A DNA stretch of 36,332 bases, taken from positions 1-36,332 of the forward strand of contig CANLLM010000017.1 in the NCBI GenBank assembly GCA_947491825.1, in the 5' to 3' direction. Each line of letters begins with the position of its first letter. Position 1 is the first letter of the stretch. The notes under the pieces are model-generated. The model did not search any database, had not been told where the DNA came from, and saw nothing but the letters and a program-made list of their open reading frames with translations. The position numbers were made by a program, and so were the translations under genes. Shown one piece after another: positions 18,889 to 25,851 of this stretch. The stretch is from Bacteroidota bacterium. GTDB lineage: Bacteria; Bacteroidota; Bacteroidia; UKL13-3.

Positions 18889-19635
18889 ATGAAACGATTA
18901 TTTATTCAATTAATTACAATTGCAACTTGCATACTTATTAGCATAAGTATCAATGCGCAAACTAAACTATTTAAAGACAGTTCTGCAGCTCGTAAATTTG
19001 TTTTAAGAGTTTCAAAAGTTTTTAAAAACTTTTCTAGCAATCAAACATACTTATATGGTGGTATTGGTTTTAATAAGCAAAATGTAAATGAAGCTGCTTA
19101 TAATTCTTCCTTCAACTACCGTCTAGCTGATGTAAACAATAATGTTTTTAAGCCTGGTTATTTTGCAGGATTTAGATTTGATGGCTTATATAAGCTCAAG
19201 CATAAATATTCATTTACAGTTGGTTTAAACAAATTGGCTTCTGGAGTTAAGTATACAAATTCAAAAAGAATGGACCCAATTATTGGAGAATTTGCAAATT
19301 TTAAATCCGACAATCAATTTGCAACGCTTCATATAGCTGCTCATTATAAGCATTTACTTCCATTTGCTGATTCAATAAAACACAAATTTTACTTGGTTGC
19401 AGGACCTAGTTTAGATTTTAGATTGTCTAAACAGAGTATTGACAACAAAGTAAACAATAACTATCATAAAATATTTTTGGGGGCTAATGTAGGAGTGGAG
19501 TTTGATAACAACTCGTATTATACTTTATTTTTACATTACAGCCACAATATAAATTCACTTACAGCGACACCCATTAAAACAAGTTTAAATACTTTTAATG
19601 TTGGAGTTGTATTAAAAGCAAAAGATTTATTTTAA
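18889..19635 (+). CDS. Predicted outer-membrane beta-barrel protein
   Basis: This 248-residue protein has a signal peptide ending ISINAQ (about 1-24). The mature part shows alternating polar/hydrophobic strands such as 'NQTYLYGGIGFNKQ', 'GYFAGFRFDGLYKL', 'KHKYSFTVGLNKL', 'HKFYLVAGPSLDFRL' and 'YYTLFLHYSHNIN', and ends in Phe. This fits an eight-to-ten-stranded barrel of the OmpW/PorT-like group common in Bacteroidota. Its position in the middle of the fibre operon suggests a membrane anchor or export partner for the secreted proteins around it, but no sequence motif proves this. It could also be a structural porin-like protein of unrelated function. Confidence 0.72.
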   Translation: MKRLFIQLITIATCILISISINAQTKLFKDSSAARKFVLRVSKVFKNFSSNQTYLYGGIGFNKQNVNEAAYNSSFNYRLADVNNNVFKPGYFAGFRFDGLYKLKHKYSFTVGLNKLASGVKYTNSKRMDPIIGEFANFKSDNQFATLHIAAHYKHLLPFADSIKHKFYLVAGPSLDFRLSKQSIDNKVNNNYHKIFLGANVGVEFDNNSYYTLFLHYSHNINSLTATPIKTSLNTFNVGVVLKAKDLF

Positions 19636-19645
19636 ATTCTATAAC

Positions 19646-20068
19646 ATGAAAAATACTTTTAAAGCCTTATTAATTATTGGATTTGGTTTCTTTTTTACAT
19701 CTTGTAGTAAAGTAGATAGTGGTTCTCAAATTCAGCTTACAGAATCCATGTTACAAGGAAAAACTTGGTTATTGGATTACACAATTACAAAAACTAGCAC
19801 GGCTACTATAACTAAAACTTATGTTGGGCAGTCTACTTATTTTATTAATTTTCTTAAAGATAAATCCACTAAAGATTCAGACGGTATAGCTGGCATATAT
19901 AATATTGAGAAAGTTGGTAATCAATTACAAATTCACGTAAATGCCATTACTAATGGGTCAAACCCAGTAGAGTATATTTATAATATTGAATCGGTAGGTG
20001 CAAAAGAACTTATCGTATTTCATACTACGAATAATCAAACAATTAAAAGATACTTTAGTGTTAGATAA
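19646..20068 (+). CDS. Small lipoprotein of unknown function
   Basis: This 140-residue protein has a signal peptide with lipobox 'FFTSC', so the lipidated residue should be Cys20. The mature part begins with Ser-Lys-Val-Asp and resembles the lipocalin-like lipoproteins of Bacteroidota: 'LQGKTWLLDYTITKT' early, then a series of short beta strands. It lies 10 bases after the beta-barrel gene and overlaps the next gene at its 3' end. Attachment to the outer membrane, possibly next to the barrel protein, is inferred. No catalytic residues are recognisable. Confidence 0.72.
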   Translation: MKNTFKALLIIGFGFFFTSCSKVDSGSQIQLTESMLQGKTWLLDYTITKTSTATITKTYVGQSTYFINFLKDKSTKDSDGIAGIYNIEKVGNQLQIHVNAITNGSNPVEYIYNIESVGAKELIVFHTTNNQTIKRYFSVR

Positions 20069-20561
20069 ATTTAAAATCATTTGTGCGGCTTCTCTGCTAT
20101 TCATTTCTATTGAATCAATGGGACAAAGAGGGGTGAGTAGTATTGGATCTATTGGAGGTTCAGCCGCAAATATTAGTGCTATTAATTTTAATAGTATTTC
20201 AACTTGTATAGATGTTAAATCTGGCATAACAGTTCTTACTGGAAAGAGAGCCTCCGGTGAGTTTGCACTTAATTGCGAGGTTTCTATACAATATAATTCA
20301 CTCGGTGTCAAGATGTTTCCAAATCCGGTTCAAAATCAAACAAAAGTAAAAGCTACTAATACGCCACCTCTAAATGAAACATTCAATTTAACCATTATCA
20401 GTGCTAATGGAGCTATTATAAGTACCAGAAAAGAAACTGGGTATAATTTATTTCAAGGATTGACTATCGATTTAGGAAATTTGCAGTCAGGCACTTATCT
20501 ATTTAAAATTGATTCTCCTAAATTTGTAGATGTTATTAAATTTATAAAAGCTGGTAATTAA
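20058..20561 (+). CDS. Small secreted T9SS substrate with C-terminal sorting domain
   Basis: The frame is open from an ATG at 19998, but the protein only gains a sensible signal peptide if translation starts at GTG 20058. That start gives 'VLDKFKIICAASLLFISIES' followed by MGQ, a length of 167 residues, and an 11-base overlap with the lipoprotein gene. The region after the signal peptide is short and rich in Ser, Ile and Gly. From 'KMFPNPVQNQ' (nt 20310) to the end it is a typical T9SS type A sorting domain: 'NLTIISANGAIIS', 'IDLGNLQSGTYLFKI', 'KFIKAGN'. Such proteins cross the outer membrane by the T9SS and are often fixed to the surface. It is the only protein of the operon with this signal. 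Only about 60 residues lie between leader and sorting domain, so the passenger is very small. Confidence 0.75.
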   Translation: MLDKFKIICAASLLFISIESMGQRGVSSIGSIGGSAANISAINFNSISTCIDVKSGITVLTGKRASGEFALNCEVSIQYNSLGVKMFPNPVQNQTKVKATNTPPLNETFNLTIISANGAIISTRKETGYNLFQGLTIDLGNLQSGTYLFKIDSPKFVDVIKFIKAGN

Positions 20562-20569
20562 AAAAAAAT

Positions 20570-21229
20570 ATGAAATTTCTATTATATATTATTATAGTTT
20601 TATCTACATTTAAAAGTTTTGGACAAACTGCTATTGGGACTACATCGCCCAATACTTCTGCTAAATTGGAAATTGCATCCACAGATAAAGGTTTGCTTAT
20701 ACCCAGAATGACTTCTGCACAAAGAACCGCAATTGCTACACCTGCAAATGGTTTATTGGTTTTTCAGACAGATGGTGTTGCGGGTTTTTATGTGAACGCA
20801 GGAACATCTGCATCGCCTACTTGGACTAGGGTAAATATGGATTGGACAAGAACTGGAAATGATATTGCTTATACATTAGGAAATGTCTCAACCACAGGAA
20901 CTTTAACCGGCGGTAATTCAAGTACTTCATCATTGTCCGGATTTGCCGCGAATGTTGCCACTATATCTGCTAACTATTCAATTACAGCAGCAGACAATGG
21001 CAAAGTAATACAGTCCACTAGCGCTTCTGCTATTACCGTTACCATTCCTACAGGATTGCCTACTGGATTTAATTGTACGTTTGTTCAGATGGGTACTGGT
21101 CAAATTTCTTTTTCAGGTACTTATCTTAACAGGACAGGTTTTACAAAATCAGCAAGTCAATATTCGGTGGTAAGTTTACTTCATTTAGGTAGTAACAGCA
21201 TTATTGTCACAGGTGAAATGAGTAACTAA
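20570..21229 (+). CDS. Secreted fibre-like protein, 219 residues (copy 2 of paralogous pair)
   Basis: A signal peptide ending KSFGQ (about 1-19) precedes 'TAIGTTSPNTSAKLEIAS', 'KGLLIPRMTSAQRTAI' and 'ANGLLVFQTDGVAGFYVN', the standard N-terminal part of Bacteroidota fibre-like proteins. The C-terminal domain reads 'AADNGKVIQSTSASAITVTI', 'GFNCTFVQMGTGQISFSG' and ends 'GEMSN', closely parallel to the 'GDMTN' end of the paralogue at 16736-17395. It begins 8 bases after the T9SS substrate gene, and a single base separates it from the LamG/discoidin gene. It is therefore the first half of a repeated two-gene arrangement in which a constant small protein precedes a variable adhesin. Confidence 0.78.
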   Translation: MKFLLYIIIVLSTFKSFGQTAIGTTSPNTSAKLEIASTDKGLLIPRMTSAQRTAIATPANGLLVFQTDGVAGFYVNAGTSASPTWTRVNMDWTRTGNDIAYTLGNVSTTGTLTGGNSSTSSLSGFAANVATISANYSITAADNGKVIQSTSASAITVTIPTGLPTGFNCTFVQMGTGQISFSGTYLNRTGFTKSASQYSVVSLLHLGSNSIIVTGEMSN

Positions 21230-21230
21230 T

Positions 21231-23150
21231 ATGAAATCAGTTATTACTTTTCTTTTTATTTTAATTACTACTTTGAGCATTGCTCAAATGGGTTTACCCA
21301 TTCAAACTTCTTTATTGCCAAAGAATAATCTCGTGGTGAACTATGATTTTTCCAAATCGTCCAGTTTTACGCGTGGAGCAACCACAGTGACCAATATTTC
21401 CGGAACGGCTTCCGGAAATGCAACCATCGTAAATAGCCCCATTTTTTTCAATTCGTTGGGCTTTGTTTCTTTAAATGGCACGAATCAATATGTGGTTACC
21501 CCTAATCTTAGAACTTATTTTAAATCCCTAGATGCAAGTGTTCAAAAAAGCTTTACCATGAGTGTTTGGGTTTATCCCACTGCAGCGTCAGGTAATATAG
21601 TGTATGAGTTAGATTCACAAACACCTAATTATGGTTGGAATGCATCTACTGTGGAATTGGTGAATGGTTATGTAAAATACCGTATTTGGAATGGAACTAC
21701 AATCACTTCCCCGTCCACTATCAATTTAAATCAATGGCACCATATTGCAATGGTGTATGATGGCGCATCCATTAAAGGATATTTAAATGGCGTGTTACAA
21801 GGCACACAAACTTATACAAGAGCACTTCCCACGAATGGTCAATTTTATGCAATAGGAGCGGGCGGCGATCAAAACTTAGGTACAAGTGCATATGGTAAAT
21901 TCAATTTGGCACAATTTAAATTGTACAATTTACCAATGTCTGATAAAGAGATTGCGCAAGAGTACGATATTCGAAAAAGTGAATTTGATTATACCATTCA
22001 CAGTCCTTCCACGAATACAAATCCAACCTATTGGAGTATTTCAAGTGCATGGAATAATTCAACTGGAAGTACAGGCGCATCGGATGCATTTTCAGCACCT
22101 CATTTCACTCCATGGTTAAATTCATCTCTAGGCTGGGCAGCACAAACTCTTGATGCGAATCAGTATATAACTCTAAATTATGATGAGCCGGCTTACATTA
22201 AAGGGCTGGTAATTCAGCCTAGAGCAAGTTATGGAAATCAATTTATTACAAAAGTGCATATTGAAACAAGTTTGACCGGGGCTGCTCCTTGGACAAGAGT
22301 CTTAAGTGATCAGGCTTTAAGTACCACAATTACCGATGATGCAAGTGTCCTTTTTTCTACACCTGTTTTTGCAAAAGCCGTAAAAGTAATTCCGGTTACA
22401 TGGACTAATCATATGACCATGCGAATGGGAATGTTAGTTAACCCTAACATTCCAGTAACTGATGGATTGGTACTTAATTTAGATGCAGCTAATAACAAAT
22501 CATATCAAGGAACAGGTACTGTATGGTCAGATTTATCATTAAGTAGTAATCATACAACAATTACAGGATCACCCACATATAATTCATCAACAGGGCTTAC
22601 GTTTAATGGATCAACACAATACGGTAGGATTCCAAGTGTGGCTGGAGTAACTGATTTTACGAATACTCAAAAATATTCAATAGAGATTTGGTTTAATCCT
22701 TCCAATGGACAACCAAATAGCGCGGAGGCAGAATTGCTAGAAAAATGGAATTTTAACAATGAAGCTAAATACCCATTTACCATTAGATTCAATGAAGGTG
22801 CAAGTAGTATGCTAGTTTCTTGTTATGATGGTTCTAATTTTCCTTTTGTAAGTGTTAATGGGTTTTCTGTAAATACTTGGGCGCAACTTGTTGCTGTATT
22901 TGATTTTGTTGGCAAAACACTTACTGTTTATAGAAATGGAGTATCTATGGCAAGTAGGAGTTTAGTTGGGGTAAACCAGGTAAGTAATACTAGCCCTGTT
23001 GGAATAGCTGGAAGAGTACCTTATAATGCCGCAGGGGTTCAAGTTCCATTTAAAGGGACGATAGGGATCATTCGATTCTATAATAAATCTTTAAGTTCTA
23101 ACGAAGTGCTCCAAAATTTTGATGTATATAAAACAAGGTATGGGTTATAA
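21231..23150 (+). CDS. Secreted LamG-discoidin-LamG adhesin, 639 residues
   Basis: After a signal peptide ending LSIAQ (about 1-19) there is a first concanavalin/LamG-like jelly roll (about 60-245: 'FTMSVWVYPTAASGNIVY', 'NLNQWHHIAMVYDGASIKGY', 'LAQFKLYNLPMSDKEI'). An F5/8-type C (discoidin-like) domain follows (about 255-405: 'LGWAAQTLDANQYITLNYD', 'IKGLVIQPRA', 'TPVFAKAVKVIPVTW', 'MTMRMGML'). A second LamG-like domain runs from 'VTDGLVLNLDAANNKSY' to the end. All three domain types bind carbohydrate or surface ligands, so the protein is a likely adhesin. There is no T9SS sorting domain, catalytic domain or anchor. It is the last gene before the hairpin terminator at 23247-23282. Confidence 0.83.
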   Translation: MKSVITFLFILITTLSIAQMGLPIQTSLLPKNNLVVNYDFSKSSSFTRGATTVTNISGTASGNATIVNSPIFFNSLGFVSLNGTNQYVVTPNLRTYFKSLDASVQKSFTMSVWVYPTAASGNIVYELDSQTPNYGWNASTVELVNGYVKYRIWNGTTITSPSTINLNQWHHIAMVYDGASIKGYLNGVLQGTQTYTRALPTNGQFYAIGAGGDQNLGTSAYGKFNLAQFKLYNLPMSDKEIAQEYDIRKSEFDYTIHSPSTNTNPTYWSISSAWNNSTGSTGASDAFSAPHFTPWLNSSLGWAAQTLDANQYITLNYDEPAYIKGLVIQPRASYGNQFITKVHIETSLTGAAPWTRVLSDQALSTTITDDASVLFSTPVFAKAVKVIPVTWTNHMTMRMGMLVNPNIPVTDGLVLNLDAANNKSYQGTGTVWSDLSLSSNHTTITGSPTYNSSTGLTFNGSTQYGRIPSVAGVTDFTNTQKYSIEIWFNPSNGQPNSAEAELLEKWNFNNEAKYPFTIRFNEGASSMLVSCYDGSNFPFVSVNGFSVNTWAQLVAVFDFVGKTLTVYRNGVSMASRSLVGVNQVSNTSPVGIAGRVPYNAAGVQVPFKGTIGIIRFYNKSLSSNEVLQNFDVYKTRYGL

Positions 23151-23181
23151 GTTCAATCAGATAAGCTAAAAGTATGTAATC

Positions 23182-23250
23182 TGAGATTGTCGGCTCCGTT
23201 CCACTTCGCTGACCCGCCTTACGCATCGAGCTAGTGTAAAGGTTTTAAAA
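23182..23250 (+). repeat. Intergenic repeat element, copy 1
   Basis: This copy shares 'GATTGTCGGCTCCGTTCCAC' (from 23185) and the later 'GAGCTAG-GTAAAG' block with copies at 23663 and 25678. A stem GTCGGC/GCTGAC can form around the 13-base loop. It runs directly into a plus-strand hairpin terminator. Confidence 0.8.
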
Positions 23251-23282
23251 GTCATACTACCTCAAATTGACTTTTATTTTTT
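23247..23282 (+). terminator. Hairpin terminator at the end of the fibre operon
   Basis: AAAAGTCA (23247-23254) pairs exactly with TGACTTTT (23268-23275) across 13 bases and is followed by ATTTTTT. It is the first terminator-like structure after the ten-gene operon. Confidence 0.65.
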
Positions 23283-23348
23283 CAAATATTTATGAATGTA
23301 TAAAATTGTTAATTTCGTCTATTTAGATAATATTACACAAATAATACA

Positions 23349-23654
23349 ATGATAAATAAACTATTAAAAACGGCATTAGGCAGACTACGAATTGTAGCAT
23401 TTTTAGAAGGTTGTTCGTTTTTGCTTTTAGGTTTTACAATGATTTTGAAATATAAATATGCTATGCCACAGCCTAATTACATTGTTGGTTTGGCTCATGG
23501 AATTCTTTTTGTTTTGTATGTAGTTTTATTGCTTCAAGTTTCGTTTTTACATAAGTGGAACCTGCTAAAAATGTTTTGGGCATTTTTGGCTTCCTTAATA
23601 CCTTTTGGTACTTTTTATGCAGATAAGGTATTGTTTAGAGAGATAGGGAAGTAG
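23349..23654 (+). CDS. DUF3817-family small membrane protein
   Basis: This 101-residue protein has three hydrophobic segments and the family pattern 'GRLRIVAFLEGCSFLLLGF', then 'GLAHGILFVLYVVLL', and ends with a basic tail. DUF3817 proteins are small inner-membrane proteins of unknown function, often near transporters; length and the spacing of the EG and HG motifs are as usual. It stands alone between two copies of the intergenic repeat and is followed by a strong hairpin terminator at 23728-23760. It is not likely to be part of the fibre operon, because a terminator lies before it. Confidence 0.85.
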   Translation: MINKLLKTALGRLRIVAFLEGCSFLLLGFTMILKYKYAMPQPNYIVGLAHGILFVLYVVLLLQVSFLHKWNLLKMFWAFLASLIPFGTFYADKVLFREIGK

Positions 23655-23727
23655 ATTGTGTATGGGATTGTCGGCTTCACTTCGTTTCGCCGACGTCCCT
23701 TCCGCATTGAGCTAGCGCAAAGCTTTT

Positions 23728-23760
23728 AAACGCAACCCTTGGGTTGCGTTTACTTTTTTT
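23728..23760 (+). terminator. Strong hairpin terminator after the DUF3817 gene
   Basis: AAACGCAACCC (23728-23738) and GGGTTGCGTTT (23741-23751) pair perfectly and are followed by a T-run. It sits inside repeat copy 2, 73 bases after the DUF3817 stop codon. Confidence 0.8.
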
Positions 23761-23806
23761 ATGCTTCATCCGCTCATTCAAGCAAGCTTGATTCGCGTCT
23801 TCGCAT

Positions 23807-23834
23807 AAAAAAAGCTCCAACTTTCGTTGAAGCT
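23807..23834 (-). terminator. Minus-strand terminator of the degraded tRNA copy
   Basis: On the minus strand AGCTTCAAC, loop GAAA, GTTGGAGCT form a nine-pair stem followed by seven Ts. It is the same as the terminator of the intact tRNA-Lys. It may now serve the two minus-strand genes at 23945-25447, which have no other terminator before it. Confidence 0.75.
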
Positions 23835-23837
23835 TTG

Positions 23838-23900
23838 TGATCCCGCTGGGGCGGACCTCATAATTCTAATTATGCTATAATCAATTAGTTAGTTCTATTA
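23838..23900 (-). pseudogene. Decayed tRNA-Lys pseudogene
   Basis: Read on the minus strand, the 3' end CCCAGCGGGATCA is the same as in the tRNA-Lys at 25852-25924. Before it, TGAGGTCC matches the variable-loop region with about nine bases of the T-arm lost, and a degenerate D-arm-like stretch (TAACTAATTGATTATAGC) lies further 5'. The anticodon arm is not functional and no consensus promoter is visible. The 5' limit is approximate. Confidence 0.6.
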
Positions 23901-23944
23901 ATTTATGTCTAAACCCAAAGTCGAGACACATAATTTAAAATATG

Positions 23945-24472
23945 TTACTGATTTAATAAATTAAAATCAAGCGTATTATATACAGTAAAAGAATATAGTG
24001 TTTTTGTTACTGAAAGTTCGTCTTGTTGCATGCTAGTTCTTATTTTGATAGTAATTCCTTTAGTATTAGATTGATAAATTTTGACTAAATCTCCATCATC
24101 AACATAAGATCTTTTCAGTATATAGCCTAAAATCTTAATTCTAGATACATAATTATTATAAGTATTGATTTTATGTACTTGAATAGAAATTCTATTGTAA
24201 ATATTTGAGGTACTACTGTAATAATAATATAGAAATGATTCAGCCTTATCATCATAGTTGCTCTTATTATATGCAAATTGTAATTTTCCCATTTTTCCAT
24301 CTATAGGCTCATCTGCATTTAACATTGTCCAATTTTTAGATGTCATGAACTCGTCAATATCCGATAAAGCTTTTACTCTTAATGAAATTAACTGATCAAA
24401 AGTTAAATTTTGGGCATCGCAATTATTATTAAATAATGCAATAACAAATAAAAAAACAATTTTTCTTAACAT
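23945..24472 (-). CDS. Hypothetical secreted protein, 175 residues
   Basis: A signal peptide (about 1-21, ending NNNCDAQ) precedes a mature protein of about 155 residues: 'LTFDQLISLRVKALSDIDEF', 'TSKNWTMLNADEP', 'LYYYYSSTSNIYNRISIQVH'. The cysteine two residues before the probable cleavage site is not in a good lipobox. I do not recognise the family, although the start resembles short Bacteroidota proteins of unknown function. It starts 33 bases after the 313-residue gene on the same strand and is probably co-transcribed with it. The two genes are notably AT-rich and sit between the intact and decayed tRNA-Lys copies. An export role, envelope or periplasm, is inferred from the leader only. 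Confidence 0.65.
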   Translation of the reverse strand: MLRKIVFLFVIALFNNNCDAQNLTFDQLISLRVKALSDIDEFMTSKNWTMLNADEPIDGKMGKLQFAYNKSNYDDKAESFLYYYYSSTSNIYNRISIQVHKINTYNNYVSRIKILGYILKRSYVDDGDLVKIYQSNTKGITIKIRTSMQQDELSVTKTLYSFTVYNTLDFNLLNQ

Positions 24473-24505
24473 ATTATTTGATTATATAATTTCTTGATAA
24501 GTTAA

Positions 24506-25447
24506 TTAAAGAATAGGTTCTAAACTTTTCGAAAGAAGATATCTTTTTTCTCCTATGTCATTACTTGTTGTAATTTGATAATAGTCTCCTGAAAGGTCTC
24601 TTAAGAATCGAATACTTTTAACATATTCATCTATCTTGAATGAAAATTTCTTATCGCCTGTAAGTGTTGTTGCATATGTTCCCTCGCCCGAGTATAACAA
24701 AGTGATTTGATTGTTTATATTTATTTCATATAAAGCATTAAAAGAATTGGTTGGACTTGAAGTTTTCAACTTATTAATTGATTCTATTATTGAATTTTGT
24801 ATCTCGATAATTGGAACTTTATCAGTGAAGTGTCTTCTAACAATAAATCCTTGCCAATAATTTTCGAATTCTAAGTCATCATTGAAAGAAATAAATTTAA
24901 TATTATTAGTAAATTTCAATAAAGACTCCAACTCTGTTATTATTCTTTTTTTAAAATCACTTGGATATATTTTGCACATCGTCTCAACAAATTCTAGTCC
25001 ATTTCTAAATAATAGGGTTCTAGTTGTTTTATTTCTAAATAGTGAATGATAATAATCGCTAAATCCATTTATTTTTTTCCAATCAAACTCTCCGTTTTCT
25101 AAATTAAAAACATATGTAGGGTCTCCTAGTCTTGAAGGTGGATTAACGGACCAATAATCAATTAATTCCCTTTTAAATATATCTCCTACGTAAAGTTTTA
25201 AATCGGTTACATTGTTCGAGTCTGAATCGAATGATCGAATAATTGCTGATGTGAGATTTGTTTTTTCTAAATTTTCTATGATAGAGTTTTCTGAAAATTT
25301 ACTAAATATTGAATCTAATTGAACTGTTTCACCATCATTAAGTACTATACTGGCTTTGTTTTTACCTTGGTCTTTGTTCAACAATGCAAAGGCGGTAAAA
25401 AAAAATAATGTTGCTAGTAAGATTGGTATTATCAACGATTTTTTCAT
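24506..25447 (-). CDS. Hypothetical exported or membrane-anchored protein, 313 residues
   Basis: An N-terminal hydrophobic segment ('LIIPILLATLFFFTAFALL', about 5-23) after two lysines is a signal peptide or single anchor. The rest is mixed alpha/beta and hydrophilic, with 'LNDGETVQLDSIFSKFSENS' early, 'YWSVNPPSRLGDPTYVFNLE' in the middle and 'EKRYLLSKSLEPIL' at the end. No known domain or catalytic motif is recognised. It is the first gene of a two-gene minus-strand unit with the 175-residue protein. A 14-base perfect palindrome lies 25 bases upstream of the start codon. Being AT-rich and placed between duplicated tRNA-Lys loci, the unit may have been acquired, but no integrase or transposase is present. 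Confidence 0.65.
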   Translation of the reverse strand: MKKSLIIPILLATLFFFTAFALLNKDQGKNKASIVLNDGETVQLDSIFSKFSENSIIENLEKTNLTSAIIRSFDSDSNNVTDLKLYVGDIFKRELIDYWSVNPPSRLGDPTYVFNLENGEFDWKKINGFSDYYHSLFRNKTTRTLLFRNGLEFVETMCKIYPSDFKKRIITELESLLKFTNNIKFISFNDDLEFENYWQGFIVRRHFTDKVPIIEIQNSIIESINKLKTSSPTNSFNALYEININNQITLLYSGEGTYATTLTGDKKFSFKIDEYVKSIRFLRDLSGDYYQITTSNDIGEKRYLLSKSLEPIL

Positions 25448-25472
25448 AAAAGTCCAAAGTATTGATTGTGAA

Positions 25473-25486
25473 AGTAATATATTACT
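25473..25486. promoter_or_regulatory. 14-base perfect palindrome upstream of the two-gene unit
   Basis: AGTAATATATTACT equals its own reverse complement and lies 25 bases before the start codon at 25447 (minus strand). Its position would suit an operator, but AT-rich palindromes also arise by chance. The rest of 25487-25677 is AT-rich with nothing else recognised. Confidence 0.35.
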
Positions 25487-25742
25487 CTAAATCACAGATT
25501 TTTTAAAGATTAAAATTATAATTAATTTGTTTAAAAAGTTCTACAAAATGAAGCAATTGAAGTAATATTTTATCCATTAACTTATTTTATTAATTATTCA
25601 GTACAAAAGACAACAAAAGCGTGCGCAAAATGACATAAACAAACTCCGAAATCGAAAGAAATTGGAATTTTTAGTCTGGGATTGTCGGCTCCGTTCCACT
25701 TCGCCGCTGTCCCTTCCGCATTGAGCTAGCGTAAAGCTTCTG

Positions 25743-25772
25743 AACGCAACCAAAGGGTTGTGTTTAGTTTTT
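25743..25772 (+). terminator. Plus-strand hairpin with T-run inside repeat copy 3
   Basis: AACGCAACC (25743-25751), loop AAAG, GGTTGTGTT (25756-25764), one G-T wobble, then AGTTTTTTT. No plus-strand gene lies directly before it, since the nearest genes run the other way. It could end a short RNA made from the repeat itself. Confidence 0.65.
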
Positions 25773-25820
25773 TTATGCCTCATACGTTTACGAAAGCAAG
25801 CTTTCGACACTTTTCGGCAT

Positions 25821-25848
25821 AAAAAAAGCTCCAACTTTCGTTGAAGCT
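25821..25848 (-). terminator. Terminator of tRNA-Lys
   Basis: On the minus strand AGCTTCAAC, loop GAAA, GTTGGAGCT (nine pairs, one wobble) is followed by seven Ts. It begins four bases after the tRNA discriminator base. Confidence 0.88.
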
Positions 25849-25851
25849 TTG

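Larger units (their letters stand above)
23663..23850. repeat. Long direct repeat, copy 2 (degraded tRNA-Lys flank)
   Basis: This 188-base stretch matches 25678-25864 along its whole length: intergenic element, plus-strand hairpin, region between the terminators, minus-strand hairpin, and 12 bases of the tRNA-Lys 3' end (GATCCCGCTGGG). Many base changes fall in paired positions of the stems. It most likely arose by duplication of the tRNA-Lys locus. Confidence 0.85.

Noticed and set aside
9883-23150. Prophage or tailocin remnant
   Set aside because: Fibre-like motifs are present, but every structural protein has a Sec signal peptide. There is no capsid, portal, terminase, tail tube, baseplate, integrase or lysis gene.
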